From positions 14,063,923 to 14,127,922 of the forward strand of contig CM034099.1 of NCBI GenBank assembly GCA_019914945.1: DNA of 64,000 nt. Direction: 5' to 3'. A program made the position numbers and the translations under genes. Position 1 is the stretch's first letter. Each line of letters begins with the position of its first letter. The notes below the pieces were generated by a model that did not search any database, had not been told where the DNA came from, and was given only the letters and a program-made list of their open reading frames with translations. The stretch is from Typha latifolia. Lineage: Eukaryota > Streptophyta > Magnoliopsida > Poales > Typhaceae. Below are positions 42,702 through 54,353 of this stretch, one piece after another.

Positions 42702-42920
42702 TTGGAAGAAAAATATGGAAAAAGCCTCAAGTGCAAAGAAAACTAAAAATGACTATAGGCTGCCAAATCGAAAACTAAGTAGGTTTTCAATGCAAATAAC
42801 CCATTTTCAAAATATCATGGGTTATTTACATCGAAAACTCACTTGGTTTCTGATTTAGCGAGCCAAGATCTTTTTAGTTTCTCTTACATTTGAGGCTTTT
42901 TTTCTTCTTTTTCTTCCGTC
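42702..42920. repeat. Long imperfect hairpin
   Basis: Arms 42702-42803 and 42818-42920 are imperfect reverse complements over their whole length (AAAGCCTCAAGTGCAAAG against CTTACATTTGAGGCTTT; TGCAAATAACCCA against TGGGTTATTTACA), with a 14-base loop TTTTCAAAATATCA. The word ATCGAAAAC recurs in both arms. It may be a foldback element or a small-RNA precursor. Confidence 0.7.
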
Positions 42921-43104
42921 TTTATTTTTCTATTATTTAGTACATCATTAAATATTGGCTGGACACTATAAGAAAGAGAAATGGCTCCATATTCATCTTC
43001 TTTTTCATATTCTACTTCATATGCTAGGGTTAATTCTTCTTCTTCTTCTTCTTCTTTTGTAGTTGTCGCTCCTTTTTCTATCTTTTTCTTCTTTTTCTTT
43101 TCGT

Positions 43105-43540
43105 ACTTAAACTATAAAATTTTAGTTTAGCATAGTTTTATAAAAATATTCATAAGATAATCATTTGACATCCAAATATTATAAAATTAATTGAATAAAA
43201 TCATTGACATCATGATCTATAACTTTTGTATTTAGAGTTTCTTTAGATTATGTATCTATCTATGGAAAAATGAATAATTCCTAGTTTAAATATGAAATTA
43301 TGAATTACTGTTAGAATTTCATACTTAAACACAAAATTTCAATTTTGCACAGTTTCAAAAAAATATTCAAAAGATAATTATCTGACATTCAAAAATTATG
43401 AAACTAATTAGATAAAATCGGTGTCATGATCTACAACTTTTGTATTCATAGTTTCTCAGATTATGAATTTATCTATTTGTGTTGGAATGAATAATTCTTA
43501 ATTTAATTAAAAAAAATTATGTTTAAGTACGGAATTCTAT
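43105..43540 (+). repeat. 217-bp tandem duplication
   Basis: GCATAGTTTTATAAAAATAT at 43130 and GCACAGTTTCAAAAAAATAT at 43347 begin parallel stretches that stay alignable to CTATCTATGGAAAAATGAAT / CTATTTGTGTTGGAATGAAT. No coding content. Confidence 0.7.
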
Positions 43541-43599
43541 GTTTAAGTATGAAATTCTATGTTACAATTTACATAGAAATAAATAATAATTTTGTAGAG

Positions 43600-44833
43600 T
43601 CATGCTTTTGTTATTTAACTAATCCTAATTCTTTCACCACTATCTCAAAATAATTTTTTACTTTATTAATTAAATAGCGATTATAGAGATTAGTATAAAA
43701 ACGAGAGAATGGTAAAGGAATGGAAGAAGAAGAAGCAATAACAAAAAAGAAAAAATAGAATAAGAAGAATAAAATATATTAACAACTTTAATTGATTTTT
43801 AACAACTTTCATTATTTTTACTATACATTGCAAATTTATATACTTTACAACTACAATTTACATAAAAATAAATAAGAATCATGTAGAATCATACTTTGAT
43901 TATTTAACTAATCATAATTATATTTTGCCTTTTCTGTCAGTTAAATAACAAAAAATATGACTCTATAATAATGAAATATGTAAATTCTGTAATGTATAAA
44001 AAATGAATAGAAAAAACAACGAAAGTTGTTATTATATTTATAAAAGTTGTTAATATATTTTCTTCTTATTATTATTTTCTATTGTTGCTTATTCTTATTA
44101 ATCTATTTCACCATTGAAGTTGTTAAAACATAACAAAATGTGTATAAGAAAAAAAAACAAAAGTTGTTAAAAGATAACGAAATATAAATTCTCACCACTA
44201 TCTTTAATTAATCTAGAGAGACTTATATAGAAAGAAAAGAATTATTAAGACATAGAAAAAGAAAAAGCAATAATAGAAAAGTAGTAGTAGAAGAAAAAAT
44301 TATATTAACAACCTTCATAAATATAATAACAACTTTTATTGATTTTTAACAACTTTTGTTATTTTTTCTATACATTTCAGAATTTACATACTTCACCATT
44401 ATAATTTACATAGAAACAAATAATAATCATATAGAGTCATACTTTTAGTTATTTAACTAATCATAATTATCTCACCACTATCTTCGATTAATCTATTATT
44501 GTATTAATTAAAGAGCGATTAAATAAACTTGTATAGAGAAAAAGAAAGAAAGAATGATTAAGAGATAAAAAGAAGAAGAAGAAATAATAACAGAAAAAAA
44601 GAAGTAGAAGAAAAAGAAGAAAAAATATTAACAACTTTTGCAAATATAATAACAACTTTTATTGATTTTTAACAACTTTCATTGTTTTTTCTATACATTG
44701 TGAAATTTACATACTTTACAATTACAATTTAGGCGAAAATAAATAATAACCATATAGAGTCATTATTTTAGTTATTTAACTAATCATAATTTATCTCACC
44801 ACTATTTCTGATTAATCTCTTAATTTATTAATT
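43600..44833 (+). repeat. ~300-bp tandem array, left part
   Basis: Units contain CACCACTATCTCYGATTAAT, TTAATTAAAGAGCGATTA, a GAA-rich stretch, AACAACTTTTATTGATTTTT and CTATACATTGYRAAATTTAC. Unit starts are visible near 43636, 44195, 44472 and 44793 (one unit between 43860 and 44190 is partial). The array is cut at 44833. Confidence 0.7.
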
Positions 44834-45031
44834 CTGGTAATTGAGGAGCTCCTAGATGAGTTGGCTAGTGCAGCAATCTTCACCAAACTGGATCTGTGCG
44901 CAGGATACCATCAGATCTGAGTCCGAGGGGCCCCTTGTGATGGGCATTACGAGTTCCTCATGATGCCCTTCGGCCTCACCAATGCCCCAGCGACGTTTCA
45001 AGGGCCAATGAATGATGTGTTCTGTCTCCTA
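44834..45031 (+). pseudogene. Ty3 element F, reverse transcriptase fragment
   Basis: [20 protein letters not shown] then CAGYHQI and, after a TGA and a frame shift, [20 protein letters not shown]. This covers the middle of a gypsy reverse transcriptase up to just before the FxDD box. GC-richer than its surroundings. Confidence 0.8.
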
Positions 45032-45690
45032 TAGCAGAAGTGACTTGATCAAACGGCCTAACTCGCCCATGCTCGACTTGAGCCAGCCCGATTTGGATCG
45101 GGCTAAGCCCGGCTCGGATCGGGTTTAGGCCTGGCCCAGCCCGAGCTTGAACTACCCATAGGCAGTATGGGCTAGTCCTTTGCCCGCCCGACCCAGCTTG
45201 GAAGCCCGCCTGTTTGGCCCACAACTAGGCCTGCCCAATCTGCTATAGTAGCCGGCCCGTCTGCTACAGTACTTTGCCCTTTCTGCTATAGTAATTTACC
45301 ATTGCTACAGTAAAAAATATTTTGATATTGTACCATTTTGCATTATTTTAAGCACACCATTAAAAATTTTTATTTATTTTAATTATTTATTAAATGGAGG
45401 AAAATAATTTTTAAAAAAAATAAGCTAATAGTAAAAAAATTCTAAAACTAGCTAAAATATGGGTTGAGCCGAGTAATTGGTGGGTCAGGCCGGCTCGGCC
45501 CACATGGCTAGCCCGATCTCTCACAAGCCGACGGGTGGTAATGGGCTAGACTATTCTAGCTCGGCTCAAACCTAGCCTAGCCCGAGTAATTGGTGGGTCG
45601 GGTTGTGAACAAATACTTAAGCCCGGTTGGCCCAAAAAGCCCGACCCAAACTCGACTCAGATTGAGTTTTTACTATAGGAGATTAGGTCT
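45032..45690. mobile_element. GC-rich hAT-like relic with CCCGAGCCC phrases
   Basis: Both sides are rich in AGCCCGACCC / GGGTCGGGCT-type words in opposite orientation (45055-45200 and 45465-45655) around an AT-rich centre, a pattern common in plant non-autonomous hAT elements. Clear inverted ends and an 8-bp duplication were not found. It sits at the junction where F jumps from reverse transcriptase to the end of pol. Confidence 0.4.
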
Positions 45691-45802
45691 TTGTCAAACT
45701 ATGACCATATTGCCAAATCTCAATTCGACTGGTGTCCAATCAGAAATTAGCTCACTGTTACTTCAGTCCATACCAAGTCGTGGAGCGAATTGGTGAGGTA
45801 GC

Positions 45803-46869
45803 TTTTAGGTTTTTAATTGTTGGCAATTGTGTACAAAATATTCTAAGTGTATTTTTACATGTATATGAGCTTTATACAAGTCTAGAAAATCTCTGGTTTG
45901 AAGAATTGCAAGATTATTGGAGAAAAGCTGTTGAGTTCACACCGCGTTCACAAACGCGTTCGAACGCGGTGCGTTCACAACTGCGTTCGAACACGGGTAC
46001 TAGCGTTCACACATACCGAAAGCTGCGTTCACAAACGCGTTCGAACGTGGGTACTGGCGTTCACACAGACCGAGAGCTGCGTTCACAAACGCGTTCGAAC
46101 GCGCATATTGTGTTCACACATACCGAGAGCTGCGTTCATAAATGCGTTCGAATGCGGGTACTGCGTTGATACAGACTGAGAGCTGTGTTCACAAACGCAT
46201 TCGAACGCAACCTGAAGAATTCAAGTTGTCACATTTGAACGCACTTGGGCCCGTTCGAACGCACCTGAGATCAAGTCAGGCTGTTCGAACACACCTCGGC
46301 CGCGTTCGAACACACCTCGGCCGCGTTCGAACGCACCAACGAAGTTTGAAAATCTTGGATTTTTGTGAGTTTGGATAAGACTTGGATTTGGCTCTATCTT
46401 GGAGATCATATATAAGGATTGTGATGTCTTAACTCTAGAGAGGTTGAAGAAGAATTATTGAAGGGGACTTCTTGAGGCTACATCGGTTCTTCAACTAACA
46501 AGGTTCTACTCATCTACAAAACTTAATCTTTCGTCTTAAAGGCTATCTAGATGAAAGATCAATCTCGAGGGCTACTGAGGTTGGACTTCAATCACGAGAA
46601 GCAGTGAATCATGGGTTCTAGCGAGCAAGTCTGTGAGGAACAAAGTCGCTTAGATCGACGGGTTGTTTTGTGAGTCAGTATTGTAACTTATTACTATTCT
46701 AGTGATTGGTTTTGATTGGAGTTTGGATCCGTGGTTTTCCACGTTAAAATCTTGGCGTTCATCTCTGCTTTCGTTCTTAATATTTTTTTGGACTTTTACT
46801 TAAGTAAACGAGTGATATAGCCTAGTATTTAGATACATACTTGTGTCTAGGGGTTTTTTTGTTTTTTCA
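45803..46869 (+). mobile_element. Solo LTR of copia family E (E2)
   Basis: Starts TTTTAGGTTTTT (TG mutated to TT) and ends GTTTTTTCA, with GTAGC (45798-45802) and CTAGC (46870-46874) as the 5-bp duplication. Carries the CpG-rich array and a TATA box at 46409-46415 (CATATATAAGG). Removing it rejoins the F pol frame (GEVA|YRLDLL). Confidence 0.82.
45937..46335 (+). repeat. CpG-rich GCGTTCGAACGC array in E2
   Basis: AGCTGCGTTCACAAACGCG begins units at 46021, 46075, 46128 and 46181 (53-54 bp apart), each with one GCGTTCGAACGC-type palindrome; less regular copies flank them. Open frames are by-products of the 54-bp period. Confidence 0.88.
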
Positions 46870-47171
46870 CTAGCATACAGATTGGACTTGCTCAATGATG
46901 TGAGGATACATCTTGTATTTCACGTGTCAGCTCTACGAGTGCGAGTTGGAGCTAAGAAGGTCGTGCTGGAACGACTTCCTGAGCCTATCACAGAAGACCA
47001 TGATCCGGTTCCACTTCGGACTCTAGCCAAGCGAAGGACATGGGTGGGAGGTCGACTTGAGACCCAAGTCCTAGTGGAGTGGATCGGTGGACCAGCTAAG
47101 GACCCGACATGGGAGTTAGAGTCAGAGCTGATGCAACTCTTTCCAAAATATTCACCTTGAGGACAAGGTGA

Positions 47172-47185
47172 ATGGAAGCGTGGAG
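47172..47185 (+). other. Polypurine tract of element F
   Basis: ATGGAAGCGTGGAG directly before the LTR start TGTTATGACCC, preceded by CTTGAGGACAAGGTG as in C1. Confidence 0.65.
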
Positions 47186-47702
47186 TGTTATGACCCAAGC
47201 CCAAGCTGATCTAGCCTAGCCAAGTGAAATCACTTGATTTTCTATTGGAGATTGGGTGTGCAGATGAGGGTCTGTTGCATTTGCTTAGATTTGCTTATTT
47301 TATGTTTGCTTATTTTATTTAAGTTGTTCAATTAAGACCTTATAGTCTGTTGCATTTGCTTATTAGACCTAGTTGGTCTAATGCTTATTAGCATTAGTCG
47401 GTCCATATGAGGGTTAAACAACCTAATTCAAAGTTAGCCACTTATAAATTGTGGTGTGTAGTTCTTTTGCTCATTATGAAATGAATCAGCTAATTTTAGC
47501 CCTAGGAGTAGCCATAATCTAGATAGCCTCCTCCAACACCTCCGAAATTTCCCTCTACACCTCCATTACAACTCTTCTCCACCACTCCTCCTCTAGTTCA
47601 TGGCCACCCTCTCTCGACCCTAATCGAGAGAATTACCACATCTAGAAGCATCTGCAACTCATTTAAATCCAGATATGCTTTTCTAGAAATTGGGCTGCTA
47701 CA
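47186..47702 (+). repeat. 3' LTR of element F
   Basis: 517 bp, TGTTATGACCCAAGCCC to AATTGGGCTGCTACA. Position after pol end and purine tract fixes it as a 3' LTR. No matching 5' LTR in the window. Confidence 0.7.
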
Positions 47703-48107
47703 CCCTCCTCTCTACCCTAATCCTTCTCCCTCTTCGTTCAAGCCCTAGCCTTGCGCCATCTCGACGCCAATGTCCTCTAATCCCTCTCGACTATCGAGTC
47801 CTCCCTCCTTAGGATCTCGACCACTTCTTCCCCCCTCATTCTTATCCCCTCAACACCACAAGCCATCCATCCCATCACCATTATCATCCCTCACCCCGTC
47901 ATCACCATTACCTGTCACCTTCACCTTCACCCTCACTTTTGCATATTTTTGCCCTAGTTGTAGTCAAAATCTACAAAGGGCATAAATACCAAAATCATAC
48001 ATGAAGAAGTTACGGATCGACCATTGCTAGTTTTGTAATTTTCTATCTACGGTAGAATATTTTATGGTCATTTTCCTCCGATTGCGTGGACTACTTTCTT
48101 GCATTCG
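47703..48107 (+). repeat. Family C LTR fragment
   Basis: Parallels 41690-42085: TCTACCCTAATC…, CGACTATCGAGTC, TTAGGATCTCGACCACTTC, CTACAAAGGGCATAAATA, ATTTTCTATCTACGGTAGAA, GCGTGGACTACTTTCTT. Only the 3' half of the LTR; no gag follows. The serine-rich frame across 47770-47985 is LTR leader, not a gene. Confidence 0.65.
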
Positions 48108-48189
48108 AGCTTGATCGGGTAACGGACGCTCGGTTCATATCAATAGAAAAATATAATGTAACCAAAACCAGTATATTATTAGCAGTGGC

Positions 48190-49126
48190 CGAATCCTACT
48201 GGTGGATGGATGGATTTGCTGATGTTGATTTTTGTCTGGAAGGTTTGCTTGGTGAGGATGGTGATCTTGCCGAGGTAGCAAATTCTGACCGACGAGAAGG
48301 AGAGCCTACTTTCTCAAATCCTGAGGTTCTAGAAGGCAGATGTGATGTAGTAATTGACAAATCTTTAAACCTTGGTTGCAAAAGAGATAAAAGTCTGTCA
48401 TGCAGTGATGGAGGATAATCCAATTTGATTTTGGTTGTTAGAGATAGGCGATGTCCACAATTTGCATACTCATGTCCAATATGACCCACAAAATGTGTGC
48501 ACGTACGAGGTAAACGCTCATATTTCAAGTAGATAGTTATAGTAGCATCATTTGAGAGTAGTATGAATACCTAACAAGCGGCTTTGTGATATCAACCTTA
48601 ACACGGATTCAAATAAATTTGGACAAAGTAGAAATATCTTCAAAATTATCTAGGCTCCATGAGCCTATCAAATTAGCAAAAATTTTGGCCGATGCAATAG
48701 ACAGATAATCTGGAGGTAATCCATGAAATTGCACCCAAAAATTATTAACTAAGAAATCCTAAGAATTAATTGAGGTACCTGGAGTGAACGGCGTCGGCGC
48801 ATGGACGGACAAGTCTCTAGAAAAAGAAAACCACGTCCACTGGTCCAAATCCTCCATTTATCTTCCTTGGAGGGAAAGATAATCAAGTAGGTATTGTTTT
48901 CCATCTCTTCAAATTTGATCCGCCCTTCTAAGGACCATGCCTTGGACAAGGCAGATCGCAGCCCATAGGAGATTACTGATCTAGACGTGATGAGTTTTCC
49001 TACCAAGCAATTTTTTGGTCCACGATCAAGAAGGATGCAATCATTTGGCAAGTTCACCGTCAGCAGCTCTTTAGGAGGAAGAAGAAGTGCAGCAAATTTG
49101 TCAATTATCTTCTTTGCATTTTCCAT
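48190..49126 (-). pseudogene. LINE (L1) ORF1 remnant
   Basis: Met at 49126 opens MENAKKIIDKFAALLLPPKE, then GPKNCLVGKLITSRSVI and WSLEGRIKFEEMENNTYLII, KWRIWTSGRGFLFLE: the DUF4283 RNA-binding domain of plant L1 ORF1. After frame breaks, RLPRTCTHFVGHIGHEYANC at about 48515-48455 is the CCHC knuckle, with the second Cys lost, followed by a Ser/Pro-rich tail. No ORF2 (endonuclease and reverse transcriptase) is present, so the 3' part of the LINE is missing. Confidence 0.7.
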
Positions 49127-49555
49127 AGAATAGTGTCTAGAAAACTCTCAGAAAAGAGAGATTGTAGAGGTGATAGATAGGTGGCAGCACAAACTCCAAG
49201 GCATGCAACGTAGAAAGGCAAAAGATTGGGGTAGGAAAAAGATAGATTTCTCCATCTAAGGAAAGCAAGGCACGGAAAGGAAAAAACCAATGTAGGTTAG
49301 TGGGGTAAAGGGTGATTAGGACTGTGATGTGGAAGTGGAGAGGGGAAGATAGGTTTGCAAGGAGGCGGTGAGGCAAAAGGAGAGCCTCGCTAGGAGAAGG
49401 GAGTAGTGGAAAGTGGGATCAAGGGTGGTTCGTGGCAGAGGACGGGAAGTCAGAGATTGGCGAGATTAGAGATATCTGAGATGGCCGACGCAGTGAGGTA
49501 GTGTCAGCGGTGAAAGATGGACGGTCGAGGGCGTAACCCTAGGCAGACCAGTCGA
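49127..49555 (-). other. Upstream region of the LINE ORF1
   Basis: GC- and GA-rich DNA upstream of the ORF1 start; likely LINE 5' untranslated region. Short frames here are not recognised. Confidence 0.45.
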
Positions 49556-50322
49556 TTTTTTTACCACTATCTCTAATTAATCTCTTACTTTATTAATTAA
49601 AGAGCGATTATAGAGATTTTTATATAAAAAAGAAAAATGATTAAGGAATGAAGAAAAAGAAGCAATAACATAAAAGAAGTAGAAGAAGAATAATAAAATA
49701 TATTAACAACTTTCACAAATATAGTAACAACTTTTATTAATTTTTAATAAATTTTATTATTATTTTTTATATATTGTAGAATTTATATACTTCACAATTA
49801 TAATTTACATTGAAATAAATAATAATCATACAAAGTCTATCTCATAACTATCTCTGATTATTATCTTTATTAATTAAAGGGCAATTAGATAAATTTGTAT
49901 AGAAAAAAAGAAAGAATTAATAAGGGATACAAGAAGAAGAAGAAGAAACAATAGCAAAAGAAGAAGTAGAAGAAAAAGAAGATAAAATATTAACAAATTT
50001 TGTAAATATAGTAACATTCATTTATTTTTAACAACTTTTATTAATTTTTTCTATACATTGCGAAATTTATATATTTCACTATTACAATTTATATAACAAC
50101 AAATAATAATCATGTTGAGTCAAGCTTTAAGTGATTTAACTAATCCTAATTATATCACCACTATCTCCGATTAATCTCTTACTTTATTAATTAAAAAGCG
50201 ATTAGACAAATTGTATAGAAAATAGAAAGAGAATGATTAAGGGGTAGAAGAAGAAGAAATATAAGAAGAAGAATTAGAAGAGGAATAATAAAAAGAAGTA
50301 AAAGAAGGAGAAGGAGAAGAAG
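49556..50322 (+). repeat. ~300-bp tandem array, right part
   Basis: Resumes the array of 43600-44833: unit starts near 49563, 49845 and 50155 (ACCACTATCTCTAATTAATC, TTAATTAAAGAGCGATTATA). The array was therefore continuous before the 44834-49555 block arrived. Ends at the family D LTR. Confidence 0.72.
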
Positions 50323-52345
50323 TGTCACAACCCCAAATTGGAATCATATCCGGCCATGCATCTTAATATGCTTGAGATACACGAAGCCTTACTAATACTT
50401 CCTAGTATACAATGGCAAGAATAAATAAATGAAAAGATTTGCTTTATTAAATTTAAACTAATTGTAATAAAAATAAAATAATGTCATTATTACTACGACT
50501 CTAAACAAAATTAAATTAACAATTAATCTAAAACATACGACCGAAAGAACAGAAAGGTAAATACATAGGTCCTTAGTAGAGGTAGGGTCTCAGTGCATCT
50601 CGCTCAGTCGCTACGCTGACCGTTACCTGAGATAATAAAAAAGAGAGAAAAAGAAATCTATAAGCCAACAACTATAGCTTAGTGAGTGAAATCTACTCGA
50701 AAACTAAATAAATTCTAAAATTTTATAATGTTCAATAAAACCCAAGTTCAACAATATAAATGACAATTTTCCAACATACATGCTCTTAAAATAATGACAA
50801 TGATAACAATAGAGAGTCATAACTTGTAGCCTTGCTCAGTTTAAACATATTAACATCTTTCCAATGTTTATAATGTCATTTATCTCAATGAGTCTATATC
50901 CTCTGCATCCATATCAACTAGAAGTCACATCGAGATGATGCTCGGATCTTTTTCTTATAATTGATTTGGTTAAGGTCATTAGGAGGTGTCACTATGTGAT
51001 CAACCCACCATTTTTTACTAACCGTTGAGAGATGGTAGAGTCACCTTAGAAATTTTTTGATCCATCCCTTGAGACTATTTCCTAACCCCGCCAAAGTCAC
51101 TTAAGAAAGTTACCATAGTAATCTGATATAGGACTTTCCCCTAGACTTTCATAAAGATTTGAGTCACCACGGGAAGCCGCAAGCAAACTGTACCAGGACT
51201 GTTCTCTAAGTCATACCAATATTACTTTTATTTTTTCCTACTAAAATTGGTAATTTGTACAAGGTATAACGATACACTAAGTATAATAATTAAATACAGA
51301 CAAAAAATGTAATAAATAAATTTGCACATAAGAATGAAATAAATAAATTTGCACACAACAAATTATATGGTCTAATAAGGGTACAAAATATAACACAAAT
51401 AAATATATAAGCGAACCCACTCACTTGAGTCTAAGGTAAGACAATTGAAATCTCTAGTCTCTAATCCACGTGCTAAAAATCACAACCTTTAAATAATATA
51501 AAAATAATAATAATTTTAATTTTATCCCTAATAAAGTTTCTGAATACTTAAAACTAAATAAATGACTACAATGGGTTGAATAAAACCCATTGGATTGGAC
51601 TAAGCTGCAGCTGTCCATAGCCCACCCTTCCATTTCATGCTAATTGGGCTTGGGCTAACCCCAAAGAGATTGATGAGGGAGAAAGAAGAGAGAAAGAGGA
51701 AAGGAAAGGGAGAGAGAATCGCTGACAACCACTATCGTCGACGGCCTGCTGACCTTGCCGAAGCCTTCCTAGCGACCTTGATGACCTAAAGAAGAGGAGG
51801 TAAGATTGATCATGGCGACCAGTAATGGAAGACTTTCCACCCTTGGCCGACCACGACCCGAGCCACGAGGGCCTCCCTACAAGGCTTAAAGCACGAAGCT
51901 TTCGGTGATGGAGCAGTAGCGACCCGAAGCCGCCGACTGACGAGGTTCATCGATGAGGCTGCAACACCGAGATTTAGTATTTCTATTTTAATCCATTAAA
52001 CTAAAATTAAACTTGAGAGGTGGGAGAGGGCTTACCAAGGAGTCACATGGTGGTCTCCGATGGCTCCGGTAGCACTTCAGCAGGCTGATTCCACGACGTG
52101 ACTCTGACAATGAGAAAGAAGAAAACGAAGGAGGAGAAGAAGAAGAAAAGGGAGAGGAGGCTAGGAGTTAAGGAGAGAGAGAGAGAATTAGGGTTTAATT
52201 TATAGAGTAAACATCTAGATCTAAATTAAATTTGGATTCGGCGAGATCTCTGCTACCACCTCGTCGCGTGTCGGAGAGGGAGAGGGGAGGGGGTTGCACG
52301 TGCACCACTCTCTTCTCTCTCAATTATTTTTTTTCAGTTCTCACA
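50323..52345 (-). repeat. Family D Ty3 LTR (3' LTR)
   Basis: Minus strand starts TGTGAGAACTGAAAAAAAAT and ends CCAATTTGGGGTTGTGACA. It directly follows the pol remnant and purine tract on the same strand. The GC-rich part at 51700-52100 resembles the leader parts of family A LTRs in style. No other copy in the window. Confidence 0.75.
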
Positions 52346-54039
52346 ACTATTCCGAACAAAAAGAAATTTCATCCTCAAAAATTAAATTTAATATAATAAA
52401 AGATTTACTCGCAAATCTCTTCATGCCATTCCACCAAAAAGTTAGCTATGTCTTTCTTTATGCCATTCCACCAAAAATTTACTCGCAAATCTCTATACAT
52501 TTTTGTGTTGCTTGGGTGGATACTAAATCCTGAAGTGTAAGCCTCTAACATAATTTTATTCTTTAACTCTTCACTGACTAGGACGTAGACTCGGTTCTGT
52601 TACTTGACTAGTCCTTCATCTAATCTCGTATAGTCAGGAGCTTTTCCTTTCTCTAATCCGTCCAAGATCTTCTTGAGGTTGGCATCCTCTAATTGAGCAG
52701 TCTGGATGCGATCTAAAATTATAGGTTTGACCACTAGCCGGCTGCAAATGGTTGCTCTCTCTGGATTTGATGTTACTTCAATCTTCAAGCGTTTGAATTC
52801 TTTAATAATACACTGCTAACAAGTAAGTGGTGCTAAGTAGCCCTCTAATGATTTCCTGCTCAATGCATCAACTAACACATTTGCCTTTCCAAGATGGTAA
52901 TTGATGCTAACATCATAATCCTTGATTAATTCTAGCCACCTGTGTTGCCTCAAGTTAAGTTCTTTTTGAGTGAAGATATATTTCATACTCTTGTGATTAG
53001 TGGAAATTTCATAAGATTCTCCATAAAGGTAGTGACGTCAAATTTTTAGTGCAAAAACCATCGCAACGAACTCAAGGTCATGAGTAGGATAGTTCTTCTC
53101 ATAAATCTTAAGCTGTCTGGATGCATAAGCTATCACCTTTCCATGCTGCATCAAAACACAACCAAGACCATGTCGGGATGCATCACTGTAAATTACAAAG
53201 TTGTCGCCCTTTATCGGAAGTGAAAGGATAGGAGCTAAGATCAATATTTGCTTGAGCTCTTGGAAGCTATTTTCACAATCATCTTACCACTCAAATTCCA
53301 CCCTTTTCTTGGTGAGGTGAGTTCGTGAAAATCCCTCCACAAACCTTCTATAGTAGCCTGCCAACCCAAGGAAACTACATACCTTAGATACTAAAGTAGG
53401 CCTAGGCATTTGCTAATAGCCTTGATCTTCTTTTGATCCACCTTGACTCTATCCTTACTAATTATATGTCCACCTTGACTCTATCCTTGCTGATTATATG
53501 TCCTAAGAAAGCTACCTCATCCAACCAAAATTCACACTTCTTAAATTTTGCATAAAGCTTTTCCTCACGAAGAGTTTAAGTATTGTCCTCAGATGTTCCT
53601 CATGCTTTTCCCTGCTCTTGAAATAGATCAATATATCATCAGTGAATATCACAACAAACTGATCCAAGAAGGTTTTGAACACCCGATTCATTAAGTCCAT
53701 AAAAGCTATAGGTATGCATGTGCGGCCGAAAGGCATCACTAAGAACTTATAATGGCCATAGCAAGTCCTAAATGCTGCCTTTGCAATTTCTTCATTTTTT
53801 ATCTTCAATTGGGGATAACCTAATCTTAGATAAATCCTAGAGAAGACTTGAAAGCTTTGCAGCTAATCAAAAAGATCATCAATCCAGGGTAGTGGATACC
53901 TATTCTTCACTGTTACTTTATTTAATTCCTGATAATCAATGCAAAGATGCATCGATCCATCCTTCTTCTTTACAAATGAAAACTAGCACTCCCCAAGGTG
54001 ATACACTCGGACGAATAAAGCCCAAATCCAACAACTCTT
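52346..54039 (-). pseudogene. Family D Ty3 pol remnant: RT, RNase H, integrase start
   Basis: From 54039 downward: LLQELLDLGFIRPSVSPWG (start of reverse transcriptase), AAFRTCYGHYKFLVMPFGRT, VVIFTDDILIYFKSREKHEE (catalytic FxDD intact), then the RNase H part [20 protein letters not shown] and [20 protein letters not shown], and the linker [20 protein letters not shown] and ILDGLEKGKAPDYTRLDEGL. The integrase core is deleted: sequence jumps to a short repeat (GCCATTCCACCAAAAAGT type, twice at 52429 and 52472) and to GAGGATGAAATTTC before the LTR, the Tekay-type element end. Many stops. Interrupted at 54040 by LTR A5. Confidence 0.85.
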
Positions 54040-54308
54040 GAAGTAAAAACAAAAAACAAAAATTTCTTAGCACCATGCGACCGGCCACGTTGTGGCTGGC
54101 CTCGTGCCTAGCATGCACTGCATGCACAGCATGCCGTGGCAGCGATAGGGGTGCCACACACCTCCACTGAGCCACAACACTACACGTCGTGGCAATGCGT
54201 GGAGGTGGGACCCAGCCCATCGGGCACTCCACCACCGCCGCATCACCAGCTCCCTCTAATATTTTTCTCTCTTTTTTTCCCGCATTCTCCCGACCTCCTT
54301 CTCTCTCT

Positions 54309-54353
<45 letters not shown>

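Larger units (their letters stand above)
45726..47160 (+). pseudogene. Ty3 element F, pol C-terminus with chromodomain
   Basis: First part (45726-45802): MSNQKLAHCYFSPYQVVERI GEVA, the basic region after integrase. It is interrupted by copia LTR E2 and resumes at 46870: YRLDLLNDVRIHLVFHVSAL, PEPITEDHDPVPLRTLAKRR, then LETQVLVEWIGGPAKDPTWE, a chromodomain core, ending LFPKYSP and stop, just before the purine tract. This domain normally targets integration. Belongs to the same broad gypsy group as C1, but the sequence is clearly different. Confidence 0.8.

Noticed and set aside
42964..42978. CACTATAAGAAAGAG as a CACTA transposon end
   Set aside because: No matching inverted end and no 3-bp duplication found nearby.
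45732..46378. Long frames with repeats such as TRSNAGTGVHTDRELR
   Set aside because: By-product of the 54-bp CpG-rich array; open on both strands and in several frames, with no conserved start.
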